This document shows positions 1 through 12,176 of a stretch of 64,000 bases of DNA, piece after piece. The first letter of the stretch is position 1, and every line of letters starts with the position of its first letter. The notes beneath the pieces were generated by a model. It did not search any database. It was given only the letters and a program-made list of their open reading frames with translations, and was not told the origin of the DNA. Source of the stretch: Cichorium intybus (lineage: Eukaryota; Streptophyta; Magnoliopsida; Asterales; Asteraceae); the NCBI GenBank assembly GCA_023525715.1, contig CM042012.1, positions 53,931,004 through 53,995,003 of the forward strand, read 5' to 3'. The position numbers were made by a program, and so were the translations under genes.

Positions 1-596
1 TTATCATCTAAATTATCATTTTTAACCCTCGAAAAGTATTATTAACTTGTATCCTATTTGTGATTTTTTTTTTGCAGAAATGGTCAATAGTTGGGAGGCT
101 TTCTCTTCATGTAAAAACCACACCGGTGAAAAGAATATATGTTGTTGAAGTGAACAAAATAGTGGACATATATGTAAAAAGAATCTGGCTAGCCACTTGT
201 TTAATTTTGGCTAGTCGTTTAAATGTTATATAATCATTTATTATGTAATTGACAATGTAAATTTTTAGTAATGGAGTGTTTTTCTTTGTATAGATTATAT
301 ATCTTTATATTGTGCAACATTTAATGTGATTTATATAGATATTAGTAGATTTACAAAAATGTCAAAATAATTTTTTAAATATTAAAAATTTATGACTTAC
401 AATTAGTCAGTCTTAAAAGTTTGTCATAAATATATGTCGTAATTGTTTGTCATAAATGTATGTCGTAAATTTATGACAGACAAATGTCTGTCATCTTTCA
501 TTTATGACTGGGCTTTCAATGACAGACATTTGTTAGTCATCTATACCCTTTAATGACTGACAATGTCAGTCATTAAAGGCCTTTTTTCTAGTAGTG
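1..596 (-). mobile_element. CACTA (En/Spm)-like transposon terminus, partial
   Basis: The inner end at 578-596 reads, on the minus strand, CACTACTAGAAAAAAGGCC, the classic plant CACTA terminal inverted repeat. Beside it are palindromic subterminal repeats: 473-494 (ATGACAGACA..TGTCTGTCAT) and 552-574 (AATGACTGACA..GTCAGTCATT), plus shorter copies of the same GACAGACA/TGTCGTAAA words between 390 and 550. Known CACTA elements carry transposase-binding arrays of this kind near their ends. A short open segment at 79-231 follows a possible splice acceptor at 74-78, but I do not recognise its product. The other terminus lies left of the window, so the 3-bp target duplication cannot be confirmed. 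Confidence 0.72.
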
Positions 597-1224
597 TGGA
601 TTTCCCTGATAGCGACTGACTATGCTTAAATCAAAGGACACATCAGGGCGAGTACATGTCATAGCGTACATGATCGACCCTACAGCCGAAGCGTAAGGTA
701 CCCGACTCATATCAGTTATCTCTTCATCTGTACTAGGACTTTGTGTCTTACTCAATTTGGTATTGCTCTGGATTGGTAGCTCTCCTTTCTTGGAATTTTC
801 CATACTAAACCTCTTTAGTACTTTATCCAAGTATGTACTTTAACTAAGTCCAATTAGTCTCTTCTTTCTATCTCTCAAAATTATTATCCTGAGAATATAG
901 GCTGCTTCTCCAAGGTCTTTCATGGCAAAACACTTTCCAAGCCAAGACTTAACTTCTTGCAAGGTTGGAATGTCGTTTCCCATGAGTAGTATGTCATCGA
1001 CATATAATACCAGAAAAGTTACTATACTCCCACTAGCCTTGATATACACAGGACTCATCTTCACTCCTAGAGAAACCAAACTCTTTGACTTTCTCATGGT
1101 AGCAAAGATTCCAGCTACGAGATGCTTGTTTCAATCCATATATGGATTTCTCAAGCTTGCACACTTTATTTGGAAACTTTGCATTTGCAAAACCCTCTGG
1201 CTGACTCATGTAAACATCCTCAGC

Positions 1225-1671
1225 TAGGGGTGTAAATGAGCCGAGCCGAGCCCGAACATATCCAAGCTCGGCTCGAGCTCGTTTAAGTTTATGGGGGCTC
1301 GAGCTCAAGCTCGGCTCGTTTCGAGTACAGTTTCAAAGCTCGAGCTCGGCTCGTGGGAAAATTTACATACTCGAGCTCGGCTCGGCTAAGCTCGTTTATC
1401 AGGAGAGCCTAAATGAGCCTAGGCTCGGCTCGAGCTCGTCTATGGTTTTTGAGCTCGTTTAACCATTTATCATACTACATTCCATTCAAGTGAGAAATTT
1501 AGTAAAATATTACAATCCAAAAAAAGAGTTACAGACGTACTCTCTACAAAAAGAGAATGCAAATCTTCCTTAAGAGTCATTTGAATGATGATGTAGGACC
1601 TGAACCAGTAATAGCCAGCTTTGCCTTACAATTATTCCACTGGGGTTTTCTCGTGCCATTCTTAAAAACGA

Positions 1672-1763
<92 letters not shown>

Positions 1764-1945
1764 TCGTTTAAGCTCGCGAGCCTAATCGAGCGTAAAAACA
1801 TAAGCTCGGACTCGACTCGTTTAATAAACGACTCTTCATGGTGAGCTCAAGCTCGGCTCGGGCTCGTTTAACTCGAGCTCGAGTCGAGTTTTTAAAGAGT
1901 CGATCCCGAGTAGCTCATGAGTATCTCGGCTCACTTGCACCCCTA
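1225..1945. mobile_element. hAT-type non-autonomous element (MITE) with 8-bp target duplication
   Basis: The ends match as terminal inverted repeats: TAGGGGTGTAAATGAGCCGA on the left, and on the right (reverse complement) TAGGGGTGCAAGTGAGCCGA. The direct duplication TCCTCAGC flanks the element at 1217-1224 and 1946-1953, the 8 bp expected for hAT transposition. Removing the element restores a Copia reading frame (KLAEDVYMS). The interior is rich in GAGCTCGG/CGAGCTCG words on both strands and contains a long TA microsatellite. No transposase is encoded. Confidence 0.92.
1675..1761. repeat. (TA)n microsatellite inside the hAT MITE
   Basis: About 43 TA units run uninterrupted. They produce spurious IYIYIY reading frames on both strands. 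Confidence 0.98.
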
Positions 1946-2140
1946 TCCTCAGCCAACTTCTTGTTAAGTAAAGCGGTCATGACATCCATCTATAAAATCT
2001 CATAATCATGAGAGGCAGCTATGACGAGCATTATCCTAATAGATTTTATCTTGGCTACTGGTGAGAAGGTCTCATCATAGCCAACCCCCAGGGTTTGAGT
2101 GAATACATTTGCAACCAGTCGAGCCTTGAAAGTGTGTGTG

Positions 2141-3568
2141 ATAGTGAATTATGTCGATCATGTAGTCGTAAATATGTTCTTACTTCAAACTCTAGAAAGT
2201 GTATTAAAACCGTTAGGTTACAACCAAAACAAATTGTTCTTCAACATTTTGGAAACTGACGAGTCATTAGATTTAGGTCTTTCACCTAAAAATAGACAAT
2301 GGCATCGACCGGTTTAAGGAAAACATTCGCAATAACTACAACATTGTTTAACATGTTAATGTTGACCGATTTACTCCAATAGTGACTACTTTCTACCCCA
2401 ACACTTTAAAGAAATCACCAGCCAAAAGGATTGAAAAGTTGCTTTAGAATTTGTGGAACACAGCCCACAATCATCTGTAGAAGCAACAATACAGTCTATG
2501 TTTGACAAATATAGTGTTCATATCCCGAAAATGAAAATGCATGAAGGAATATACTTGTAAGAGAGGTAATGGGATGTTACACGATTGAAGGTTGCTAGAT
2601 TTAAAAAAAAGAGGGGTATGTTTTCTTATTATTTACATAGGAGGAAGATCGGGGAAGAAAAAGACGATCCTATATTAATACAGGGGAAAGAGAGATGGGG
2701 ATAATTGTTTAATTTGATCCCTGGAGATAACATCCATTATCTCACCTCCATATGCATGTAGCCCTCATGTGAGGGATTTTACACAGTTACATTTCATCAC
2801 TTTCACCTAATCTAAACACCCAACAATAAAGAACCCTAGTTCATCTCTATCTCTATTTTGTCCATCAACCCATTCTAGTTCAAGTTAACGAGCTCCAACT
2901 TCACTATCAACAAGCACACTCTCTTCTCCTTAATGGCTTCCTCATCTAATCCAAGGTATTTCACATAACTAGTTCATTTGTTTCAGAAAAGATTATTTCA
3001 ATAATCTATAATTATTGACATTAATATTCACGATTTACAACCTAACAACCAAAGGTTTAAACTTTTGGAAAAAATTCAGACAACCATTTATGTCTATACA
3101 AAAACATATAAAACACCAACCTTCTCTGTACCTTTATCTTTAAAGAACAACCTTCAACCTTCAAAAAGCTGCTTCTTCATCATCCTTCAAGCTTTAAAAA
3201 CCTTCTTCTTCATAATCCTTCAACCTTCAAAAACCAAAACATCCAAATTCACCATTCCAACCTTCAACCATGTTAAGTTCTTTCATCTGCTCTATCATTC
3301 TGTTCTCAAGGAATTTCACAACATTTAGCAAATTAGAAACCTCCAAATCTTTTCATCTACAACCAAGAAGTTGAAGTTGTGCAAATGACCTTCTTATGCA
3401 ATAAAAGAACATCCTAAGTTGTCTAAATATCTCATCCGGCAACTCATACCTAGATAAAATATTGTCGCATCGTTTCAGAAACATTTTTTGTTTCTCAACA
3501 TCCTTCCTTAAATTGGTCATGATTCCATTGATAAGCTCGCATTTGAAAATCATTCTTTTTACCATTAA
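2141..3568. other. Gene-poor interval with a possible orphan first exon
   Basis: No complete gene is visible. Around 2830-2956 there is a 5'-UTR-like pyrimidine-rich stretch followed by an ATG (2933) reading MASSSNPR and then a possible donor (GTATTT at 2957); no downstream exon was found. Between 3120 and 3240 the phrase CCTTCAACCTTCAAAAA recurs imperfectly. A 70-codon minus-strand frame at 3353-3565 (containing KRCDNILSRYELPDEIF) could be an exon fragment, but I do not recognise it. Confidence 0.35.
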
Positions 3569-4016
<448 letters not shown>

Positions 4017-7000
4017 CGGGTAAATCAGGAAGAGTGAAAGTTCCACAGGCAGAAAAGACATTGTCAGCTGGAATTGTAAAGAAAGTGGCCACTTTGAAAA
4101 TCAGTACCCAAAGCCCTCCACAGGAAAAGCGAGGAAGGAGGTTAATGTGGAAGAAGACTATGGTGACACACTTATATTTTGTGAAGAGAGTTCGGTGGAG
4201 TCCTGGATAATGGACTCATGTGGCTCGTTTCAGGCAAACCATGTCTGAGACATAATGTAAAACTTCAGGCATTACAATAGCAAGGTCAGGCTTGAGGATG
4301 ATCAAAGTCTGGATATCACTGGAGTGGGGGATGTTGTTCTCCAGACGAGCTTAGGTATGAAGTGGACTTTGAAGAATGGGAAGTTCATTCCGGAACTCAA
4401 GCTTATGTTGATATCTGTAGGGCATTTGGATGATGAGGGGCACCACATTAAGTTTAGCCATCACCAGTGGAAGCTAACGAAAGGGAACATGGTTGTTGCC
4501 AGAGGCTAGAAGTAAGGAACCATGTATATGGTTGAGACCTCTGTGGGCGAGGCAAACAATGTGGTCGAAGAAACAAAGAATTCCACTCTTTTGCACCAAA
4601 GGCTTGGTCATGAGTGAAAAGGGGATGAAGGTATTGGCATCCAAGGGGAAAATTCTTGATGTGAAGAATATCACCCTGAAATTTTATGAACCTTATGTCC
4701 TTGGAAAACAGAAGAATGTCACATTTGCTAAGGTGGGAAAAATTCCAATACGACAGAAGCTGGAACTTGTTTATTCGGATATGTTTGGCCAACTTTGGTT
4801 TCATCAACAATAGGTTCCAGGTACTACGTCACTTTCATTGATGATTCCACGATGAAGAATAAATCTAAAGTCTTCACTACCTTCAAGAAGTGGAAGGCTC
4901 CTGAGAGGTTGAGACTAACCTCAAAGTCAAATGCCTAAAGAAAGATAATGGGGGCGAGTACAACAACCGGCAGTTTGTTGATTATTGTGTTGAGCATGGG
5001 ATTCAGATTTTCAAGATTGTCCCAAAAGACACCTCAGCAGAATGGAGTGGCTGAACGGATGAATAGACATTGAAAGAAAGGGAGAAGAGTATGAGGTTGC
5101 ATGCGGGGTTGCTAAGAATGTTCTAGGCAGATGTCATTAACACAACAGAGGACCCTTTGTCCCCATAGGGTTCAAGATTCTAGAGATGAATGGCGAGGCA
5201 GTGCGATATCCCTCACTCATTTAAGAGTCTTCAGTTGTGTCTCATATATCAAACTTAAGGACAGTTAGAAGTATAAGCTAGAGGCAAAGGTGAAAAAGTG
5301 CTTCTTTATAGGGTACGGTTTGGATTACATGGGGCGCCGATTATGAGACAGCCAAAATCGAAGGGTTTTCGAGAGTCGGAATGTGATATTCAACAAGGGT
5401 GCTTTATACTAGGATGTGTTCGCAAATACTTCATACTGAAGCAGAAGATTCGAGTCGAAGAAACTTCAAATAAAAATGGATATCTCTGAAGACGATCTTG
5501 CAGAGCGTTCCGGTACCGTAGAAGAAGGCAGACCGACCGAAAGCAGTGGGAGCACAGAGATATCTGGAAACTCCAGTTAAAGTGGGAGCGAGTCGAGGGG
5601 AAGTTTAACCTTAGATAGAGACTCTTCGGATAATTAAAATGAAGGATCAGTGCTGCAGCCGAAAGCATCCTTCGTTGGTCTACTCGGGAGAAAAGACCTT
5701 AGGTTGGGTACCCAACACTGACTGACTTGCTGTTGACTGAAAACATAGAGCTAGAAACTTATACAGAGACCTTGAGGATGAAAGAATCCATATATTGGAA
5801 GAAGGCCATGAAGGATGAGTTGCGCTCACTTCACAAGAACCAGACTTGGTCTTTTGTCAACTTACCAACAAAAAAGAAGGAATTGTCCAACATATAGATA
5901 TTCAGGGTCAAGGAAGAAGCTGATAGAAGCAATAAATGGAAGGCTAGATTGGTGGTGAAGGGTTTCTAATAGAAGGAGGGGATTGGCTACAATAAGATCT
6001 TCTATTCGGTTGTAAAAATGACTACAATCAGAATAGTCCTTGGTATTGTGGCATCCGAAGATTCACATCTTGAACAGCTTGATGTGAAGACTGCATTCTT
6101 ACACAAATACCTTGATGAAGATATCTATATGGAAGAACTTGAAGGTTTTCAAGTTGCTGGAAAAGAAAATCTGGTGTGTAATCTGAAGAAAAGCCTATAT
6201 GGATTGATGCAAGCTCGAAGACAGTGGTACTTGAAGTTTGATAGCTTCATGATAAGGAACAGTTACAGCCGAAGTGAGAGTGACCACTACTGTTACCAGA
6301 AGAAGTTCCAATCCTCATTCATCATACTACTTCCTTATATTGATGATGTGTTGGTGGTGGGGTCCGACATATAAGAGATCAACATGCTTAAAAAGCTTCT
6401 GGCCAGAGAGTTCGAGATGGAGGACTTAGGCACAACTAAATAGATATTGGGAATAAGCATCATGCGAGATAGAGCTTCAGAAGTCCTAAAACTTTCTCTG
6501 GAGAAGTATAACCACAAAGTTTTAGAAAAGTTCAGTATGTCCAATGTGAAGCCTAATAGTACACCCCTTGGGAGTCACATGTGACTCTCAAAGACACAGT
6601 CCCCAAAGAGGAAAGTAGACAAGGCAGAAACGGCCAAAAGCCCCTATGCGTTAGCAGTAGATAGCTTGATGTATGTAATGATATACACCAGACTAGACAT
6701 TGTACATGCAGTGGGAGTAGTCAACAGATTTATGTCAAATCTGGGAAAGGAGCATTGGGAAGGAGTCAAGTGGCTGCTTTGCTACTTAAATGGAAACTTG
6801 GATGCAACCTTAAGTTTTAAAAGGCAGAAGGTTGTCCTAGAAGGTTATGCTAATGCTGACTTGGGGGTGGTGCAGATTCAGTAAAGAGCACTACCAATTA
6901 TATGTTCACAATGGGAGAAACTGCAATCATTTGGATGTCAAGACTACAGAAGAATGTTGCTCTTTCAACCATCAAGGCCAAGTACATGGCTCTAACAAAA

Positions 7001-7340
7001 GCTAGTAAGGAGCATGTTTGGTTGAAGAACTTCCTATCAGAGTTTTTAATTTTTAACAAAGTCCAGCTGGGCATGGATGGCTGGGCTTGAATCATGAGGA
7101 TTGTATGATGTATTGTGTTAACCAGAGTGCCATACACCTTCCGAAGAATCTGGTGTTTCATAGTAGGGCGAAACACGTCAAAATGAGGTACCATTTCATT
7201 CTAAAGTTTATTACAAATGGTACTTTCATCTTGAAGAAAACCCTTGGAGCAAAAAACCCTACAAATATTTTCGCCAAGGTGCTCCCAAAAGAGAAGTTGA
7301 AGTTGTGTATGACTTCAACTGGTCTTCTGCAGAAATAGGC
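4017..7340 (+). pseudogene. Copia gag-pol polyprotein, many stops and frameshifts
   Basis: Domains appear in the normal Copia order. A CCHC-like zinc knuckle (CRNCKESGHF, near 4070) in which the last Cys appears as Tyr. A protease site, SWIMDSCGSF (about 4200), where DSG has become DSCG. Integrase follows, with LLHQRLGHMSEKG (4590), DMFGP and TFIDDST (4780-4850), KKDNGGEYNNRQF (4940) and TPQQNGVAERMNR (5030). Reverse transcriptase has VKTAFLHKYLDEDIYM (6080), KKSLYGLMQARRQW (6185) and YIDDVLVVGSD (6335). RNase H runs about 6660-7090 (TRLDIVHAVGVVNRFM, STIKAKYMAL), ending in FAKVLPKEKLKLC (about 7270). In-frame TAG/TGA codons (e.g. 4508, 6371, 6883) and several frame changes make it non-functional. 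Confidence 0.9.
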
Positions 7341-7427
7341 AAAGACGAGGAACTAGCAAAGAGAGTCTCAGTCTTATAACTTGGATAACAGGAGAATCAA
7401 ATTTTAATTAATCTCCAAGTAGGAGAT

Positions 7428-8235
7428 TGTTAAGTATGTGGAGTCTAATCCGAACCCAGGAAGAACTTGTGGCCGAAGAAGATCAACGGACCGAAGCAAA
7501 CAGGAACCAAGGCAAGACTATCAATGCGGTTGGAAGGTTAAGCTTCAGTCATATCAGTATCCTCGACCGAGGAATGTTCTTTGCCTCGATTGGGCAAACC
7601 AAAGCAAGATGAACAGTTTAAAGTAGTATCACAAGTCTAGGTATTCAACCCATTTTCTCAAACTACTTTAATGGATCAGCAGTTCAGTCAGAACCAAAGA
7701 TTAGCATGACTGAGGCAAGGCTCGATCCGGTCCAAAATTTGTAGTAGAGGCTTCACATAGATCAAATAAGGAGAGTAGTGCTGTTGATATACAGTAGAAG
7801 CTACTTCAGGAAAAGTGTCTCCTTGGCACAAATTCCCAGGTTTGTTACTGTCATAAAGTTGTTCTTTGTAGTAAGGTTCATGACTATCACTTCAACAGAC
7901 CTATTGCAGAAAGCATAAGCTAGAAGATTTTCCATCATCTCAAAAGATCTCATTTTCCTAGTATAAATATGATCTTGGTTTGTAATAATGAGAATGAGAA
8001 CGTAAGCCAAATAGAGAGAGAGAGAGAGAGAGAGAGCAGTAAATATTCTATAGCTTTGTTTTAGCATTCAACTTGGTAATATACTCTCTTGTTCCTACAA
8101 TAGACGTAGCTTGATCAGTCTAGATAGAGTGAGCCACTTAAATCCTTGCGTTCTTTATTTGTTATTCTTGTTGTTCTCGTTAGTCGTGATTAAATTATGT
8201 AAAAAGTGCACCTGTCGAAGTCCTTAGTCCTAACA
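7428..8235 (+). repeat. 3' LTR of the Copia element
   Basis: It is 808 bp, TGTTA to TAACA, with a GA microsatellite at 8011-8036 and the sequence CTAGTATAAATATGA (about 7957-7971) as a likely TATA region. Confidence 0.85.
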
Positions 8236-9224
8236 TCAAGTATTGTATTCACCTTTGGCATGGGTAATGTATGCATTTTTATATTTGATAAGTAAATGGT
8301 ATCACAGGGTCTGTTTGGAATGGTCAAAAGGATTGATCTCAATACTACATTATATCAATGCCTAGGTTCAAAAGTTTGATGAAAAGTACGTCGCTATCTC
8401 TTGTTGACACGTGTAATGAATGTGACTAATTATTATCTTGTTGATACGTGTAATCAATTAAATTATCTCTATCTATACAAGTCTTGATTATCTTTTACAA
8501 GATAACTATAGTTGTTTCTTTTACACAGTAACTATCGGTGACTCTAAGTACTTACAGTAATATTTTTTCCTTTAATTATAACGATTGATTATTTGTAGAC
8601 ACACTATACATTGAACTGTGACCATAGAATACTTCTATTCACAAGTTTTAAATTCATTTATCATGAAAATTATTCACTTTTAGACACACATATGAAATTA
8701 AAATTTTACCATCAACTACTAATAGTCATATTTGTATATTTTGTTATGACCATTATTGACTTTTAAACACACATAAAAATTTAAATTGTCACCATATAAC
8801 ACTTATAGTCTAATTTCCCCCTTAAACTGTGACCATAAAGTACTTGTCCTATGTTTTTTCTTAATATGTGACCATTAAATACTTACAGCCCAGTTTTTCT
8901 TGTATGATTAATTGATTACTACTATTGTGTACTTTTAGAGATACACAATAACATAAACGGTGACCATAAATTACTTATAGTCACACGCTTTTAATTTTAT
9001 CATGAATATAATATACTTTTAGACATATATAAGAAACTATATCATGACCATAATACTTATTATTACTTCTTTTATTCCTTTTACCAAGTGGCTAATAAAA
9101 CACTACCCTATGGACACACAATATCATTTATGTAGTCACATATAATTTATTTTAGCTACATTGAAATCATGTGTCTAATTTCACTCTATGATTTGGACAC
9201 ATAAAGCTTCATGTGACCATATAT

Positions 9225-9600
9225 TGTTGGGCCCTATTTTGTGGTTTATGCTTTACTTAATTGTCTTTTAGTTAGTTTGGGCTTTAGGGCTTATATGTGT
9301 ATTTGGGCTTAGGGTGTTATGGGCTAGTTTCTTGGGTCTAGTATATAAGCTAGGTTGTGAGGCCTGTTTGAGAGCTAGTTGGCCGATCACGTGAAGTGTG
9401 GACAAGGGTGAACTCGAGTTGTATGTTAGTGTGTGATCTTGTGTACCAGTCGTTCCAGTTAATAAAACGAGTGCATTTGATCATTTTGGTTCTTATTTTC
9501 ATCTTCTTCTTATTGTTTTCTTGATTATTGTTCATTGGGATTCCGCACCAATTGAACAATCCTTGATTGATACCGTGTTAGATCGAGTTTGTGACTTACA
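9225..9600 (+). mobile_element. Solo LTR with 5-bp target duplication
   Basis: The element begins TGTTGGGCCC, ends GTGACTTACA, and is flanked by TATAT on both sides (9220-9224 and 9601-9605). It has the layout of a plant LTR: a TATA box (TATATAA, 9342-9348) and a polyadenylation-like AATAAA (9461-9466). At 376 bp with no internal domain or second LTR, it is most simply the product of LTR-LTR recombination. The family was not identified. Confidence 0.87.
9342..9348 (+). promoter_or_regulatory. TATA box of the solo LTR
   Basis: TATATAA is placed mid-LTR, 113 bp before an AATAAA motif, as in a U3-R-U5 arrangement. Activity is unknown. Confidence 0.5.
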
Positions 9601-9603
9601 TAT

Positions 9604-10130
9604 ATGTATCTATGTCTCTTACAAAACAATCACAAATTTTTTTCCATATTTCAAAGAAAAATCGTGGCAATTGATGATATGTAGCCACAATATTCGAATG
9701 TGGCTCGTAAATGTCACATTTTTATGTTAAATTGTTGATAATGATTAGGATCTATATTGAAATAGTCACATCAATTATTGTAAAATATAGCTAAAACTAG
9801 TCTCATATTTTTTACATGATCTTTAGCCACGAAAATAATAAAAAATATGGTTGAGTTGTTTTGGAAAATGTATCTATGTCTCTTACAAAACAATCACAAG
9901 TTTTTTCCATATTTCAAAGAATAATCGTGGCAATTTGTGAAGTAGCCACAGTTTTCGAATGTGGCTCGTAAATGTCACATTTTTATGTTAAATTGTTGAT
10001 AATGATTAGGATCTACATTGAAATAGTCACATTAATTATTGCAAAATGTAGCTAAAACTAGACTCATATTTTTTACGTGATCTTTAGCCACGAAAATAAT
10101 CGAAAATATGGCTGAGTTGTTTTGAAAAAA
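9604..10130. repeat. Two-copy tandem repeat, 264-bp period
   Basis: The segment starting ATGTATCTATGTCTC at 9604 is repeated from 9868, with both copies running through GTGGCTCGTAAATGTCACAT and ending GAGTTGTTTTG. The copies differ at scattered positions and by small indels, so the duplication is not recent. Confidence 0.9.
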
Positions 10131-10594
10131 GTGTGAAAGTAGGTCAGTTTTATTAAGAATGTATTACACACTTAACTCTAATAATGGTTTAGGTGATTGT
10201 TTTGTTAAAGAGGCATTTTGAACAAGGTATTCCATGTTAGAATACGGTGTTAAAAATGGATAAATATAGTTAAGTTGTCTTATGTTTATCCTCATTGATA
10301 AGATTTTGTGAAGCAGCCTTTTATGTATTTTAAAAATCTAATTTCATGAAGCAACCTTTTACGTATTTTAAAAATCTAATTTCTTGGCTAATCTTTATAA
10401 GCTTTGTCCAAGAATTAGGCAAAACAATTAGTTATTTCCATATATAACTACTAATTTTGTAGGTAATACATATGAAATCGTTAAGTGGGTTGTGGAATCA
10501 TTAAATGAGCTAATAAAAGTGTTGCAAACTAGTTGAAACTTGAATGAGTTGTGATAATAGGCCGTCATTGGTCGTCCTATTCAAGGTAAAAAAG

Positions 10595-10726
10595 ATCCTT
10601 AATTTTCAACGTATATTTTCACATTTGACTATAACAACGCTCTGAATGAATGATAAAAAAATCCTTAATTTTCAACGTACATTTTCACATTTGACTATAA
10701 CAACGCTCTGAATGTATGATGTGGCT
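10595..10726. repeat. Two-copy tandem repeat, 66-bp period
   Basis: ATCCTTAATTTTCAACGTA begins at 10595 and again at 10661. Both copies continue through CACATTTGACTATAACAACG with only a few differences. Confidence 0.9.
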
Positions 10727-10814
10727 GAAGAAGAGTACAATGGGAGGAATATAGTAAGTATTTTACTTTGTTATGTTTGTATACATATGTAATTGTGGTG
10801 AATTATCATTTTTA

Positions 10815-11160
10815 GGTATATTTTGAAATTCCCACCTATGAAAATAGGGCTTTTGTAGGTGGAATTAATATTTTAACACGTATAACTTGCAAAAATACCA
10901 TATCCACCTGCGAAAATCCTATTTTCGCAAGTAAAAGACTAGTATTTTTCGCAAGGTTATTTGTGAAAATTATCCTTTTCGCAGGTGTCACCTGTGAAAA
11001 TACCATTTTTTGCAGTGTTACTTGTGAAAGTACTATGTTCGCATTAAAAAGTGGTATTTTCGTAGGTGACATTGGCGAACATACTAGACTTTAGTTGCGA
11101 AATTAGGATTTTTGCATGTGCTTCTGGTATTTTTGTAGGTTCACATCTGAGAATATAGTG
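10815..11160. repeat. Palindromic CACCTGCGAAAAT / ATTTTCGCAGGTG array
   Basis: At least eight variants of a GCGAAAAT-type word occur on alternating strands. Some pairs form hairpins, e.g. TTGCGAAAAT-like arms at 10907-10931 and TTTTCGCAGGTG..CACCTGTGAAAA at 10976-11000. This resembles the subterminal region of a cut-and-paste DNA transposon. No termini were assigned. Confidence 0.6.
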
Positions 11161-11847
11161 AAAAAACCTATATACTTTTAAATGTGTATAGGTAATTAAA
11201 TTCTTATTTTTTTAACTATCGCATGTCAACAAGGGTTTATCGGTCAGATAAACACAAAAGCAACCATTGGTACAGTGCATAAGGTTATAGGTCATCTAGC
11301 AGGTAAACGTCGAGCATTATTCGACACCACAACTTACAGATATTTGTAGGATAGACCTCCGGTGCCAAGCGGAGCCTACATGATGGCAAAAAAGCAATGT
11401 TTTAAAACCCAGTTTTTAGTTGACCTGGTGCGGTGACCGTGTCACAGGTCAACCAGTTCAACCGTCGGATCAACCAGGTTTAGAACTTTGAGTCTTGGAA
11501 TCTTTAACCCTAGGCTTTGAAGCCGAAATTTTAATTTTATGTAGTTTCAACCGTTGGGTCAATCTGGTTCTAGGTCACCGGTCTAGCCAGGTTTTTGAGA
11601 GTCATGGCCGGTTCAATCCGAGTCAGAAATTAGCAGATATCCAGTCATAATTGAGTAATTGATCTGCTCTCTTCATTGAATCATAGCTCAATTGGTTCGG
11701 CCAGCCCGATCAACCCAACTTTTTCATGATCAACGTACATTAACGTACATTTCGTAGAATCGGATACATTTTTGCAGCTTCTATTGTAATCTTGAATGTA
11801 ATCTTGAAGGTAACACCTGAAATCTTTTTCCTATTTCTAGAAATGGC
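11161..11847. repeat. Non-coding interval with a GGTTCAACC-rich repeat
   Basis: No gene is visible. From about 11395 to 11720 the words GGTCAACCAGTTCAACC, GGGTCAATCTGG and GCCGGTTCAATCC recur on both strands, as in degenerate non-autonomous DNA elements of plants. Boundaries were not found. Confidence 0.35.
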
Positions 11848-11850
11848 TAA

Positions 11851-12176
11851 GGGTGTGTTTGGTTGCAGAAAACTGTTTTTAGTTTTCTAGAAAACATTTT
11901 CGAAAAATGGAGTGGAGTTTTTTTTTCATTTTCAGTAGAAAAACGCGTTTGGCTAAACTAATTAAGTTTTCATTTTCCGTTTTAAAAAATTAGAAAACTG
12001 TGGAAAACAACAATTTTGAGTTTTCCAAGTTCTTTGTAATTTTGGAAAATAGAAAAATTTTCATTTTCTAGAAAAATTTTGGAAAATTTGATTAACCAAA
12101 CACGTTTTCTAACTTTTCATTTTTCTTAGAAGATTTTCTTGGAAAACTAGAAAATTTTCCGTTTCCAAATGCACCC
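11851..12176. mobile_element. Tourist-like (PIF/Harbinger) MITE
   Basis: The termini are GGGTGTGTTTGG and, inverted on the right, GGGTGCATTTGG. The flanking trinucleotide TAA is duplicated (11848-11850 and 12177-12179), as PIF/Harbinger elements require. The 326-bp interior is an AT-rich imperfect palindrome built from GGAAAACT/AGTTTTCC words, with no coding potential. Confidence 0.85.

Larger units (their letters stand above)
597..2140 (-). pseudogene. Ty1/Copia reverse transcriptase-RNase H fragment, interrupted
   Basis: The minus strand encodes a decayed Copia polymerase. From 2140 downward it reads FKARLVANVFTQ, then DETFSPVAKIKSIRIML and, after an interruption, KLAEDVYMSQPEGF, KSIYGLKQASRSWN, the catalytic YVDDILLMGND (about 1000) and MYAMTCTRPDVSFDL near 650. 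These are successive Copia RT landmarks. At least one in-frame stop replaces a usual tryptophan (before MDVMTALLN) and there are frame changes. The reading breaks at 1224/1946, where a hAT MITE is inserted, and stops abruptly at 597 after SRYQGNP, where a CACTA terminus begins. No gag, integrase or LTRs are visible, so this is an inactive fragment. Confidence 0.85.
8241..10135. repeat. Decayed repeat region with GTGACCATA / AGCCACA motifs
   Basis: No coding sequence is visible. Between 8520 and 9060 the phrase GTGACCATAAANTACTTATAG recurs about eight times with variation. From 9100 to 10135 the words GTAGCCACA, TGTGGCTC and AGTCACAT dominate. Short repeated words on both strands resemble the subterminal arrays of a DNA transposon, but I found no convincing termini or target duplication. 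A solo LTR at 9225-9600 splits the region. Confidence 0.45.

Noticed and set aside
10595..11160. CRISPR-like array
   Set aside because: Repeats are imperfect, palindromic and unevenly spaced, with no spacers; the genome is eukaryotic.
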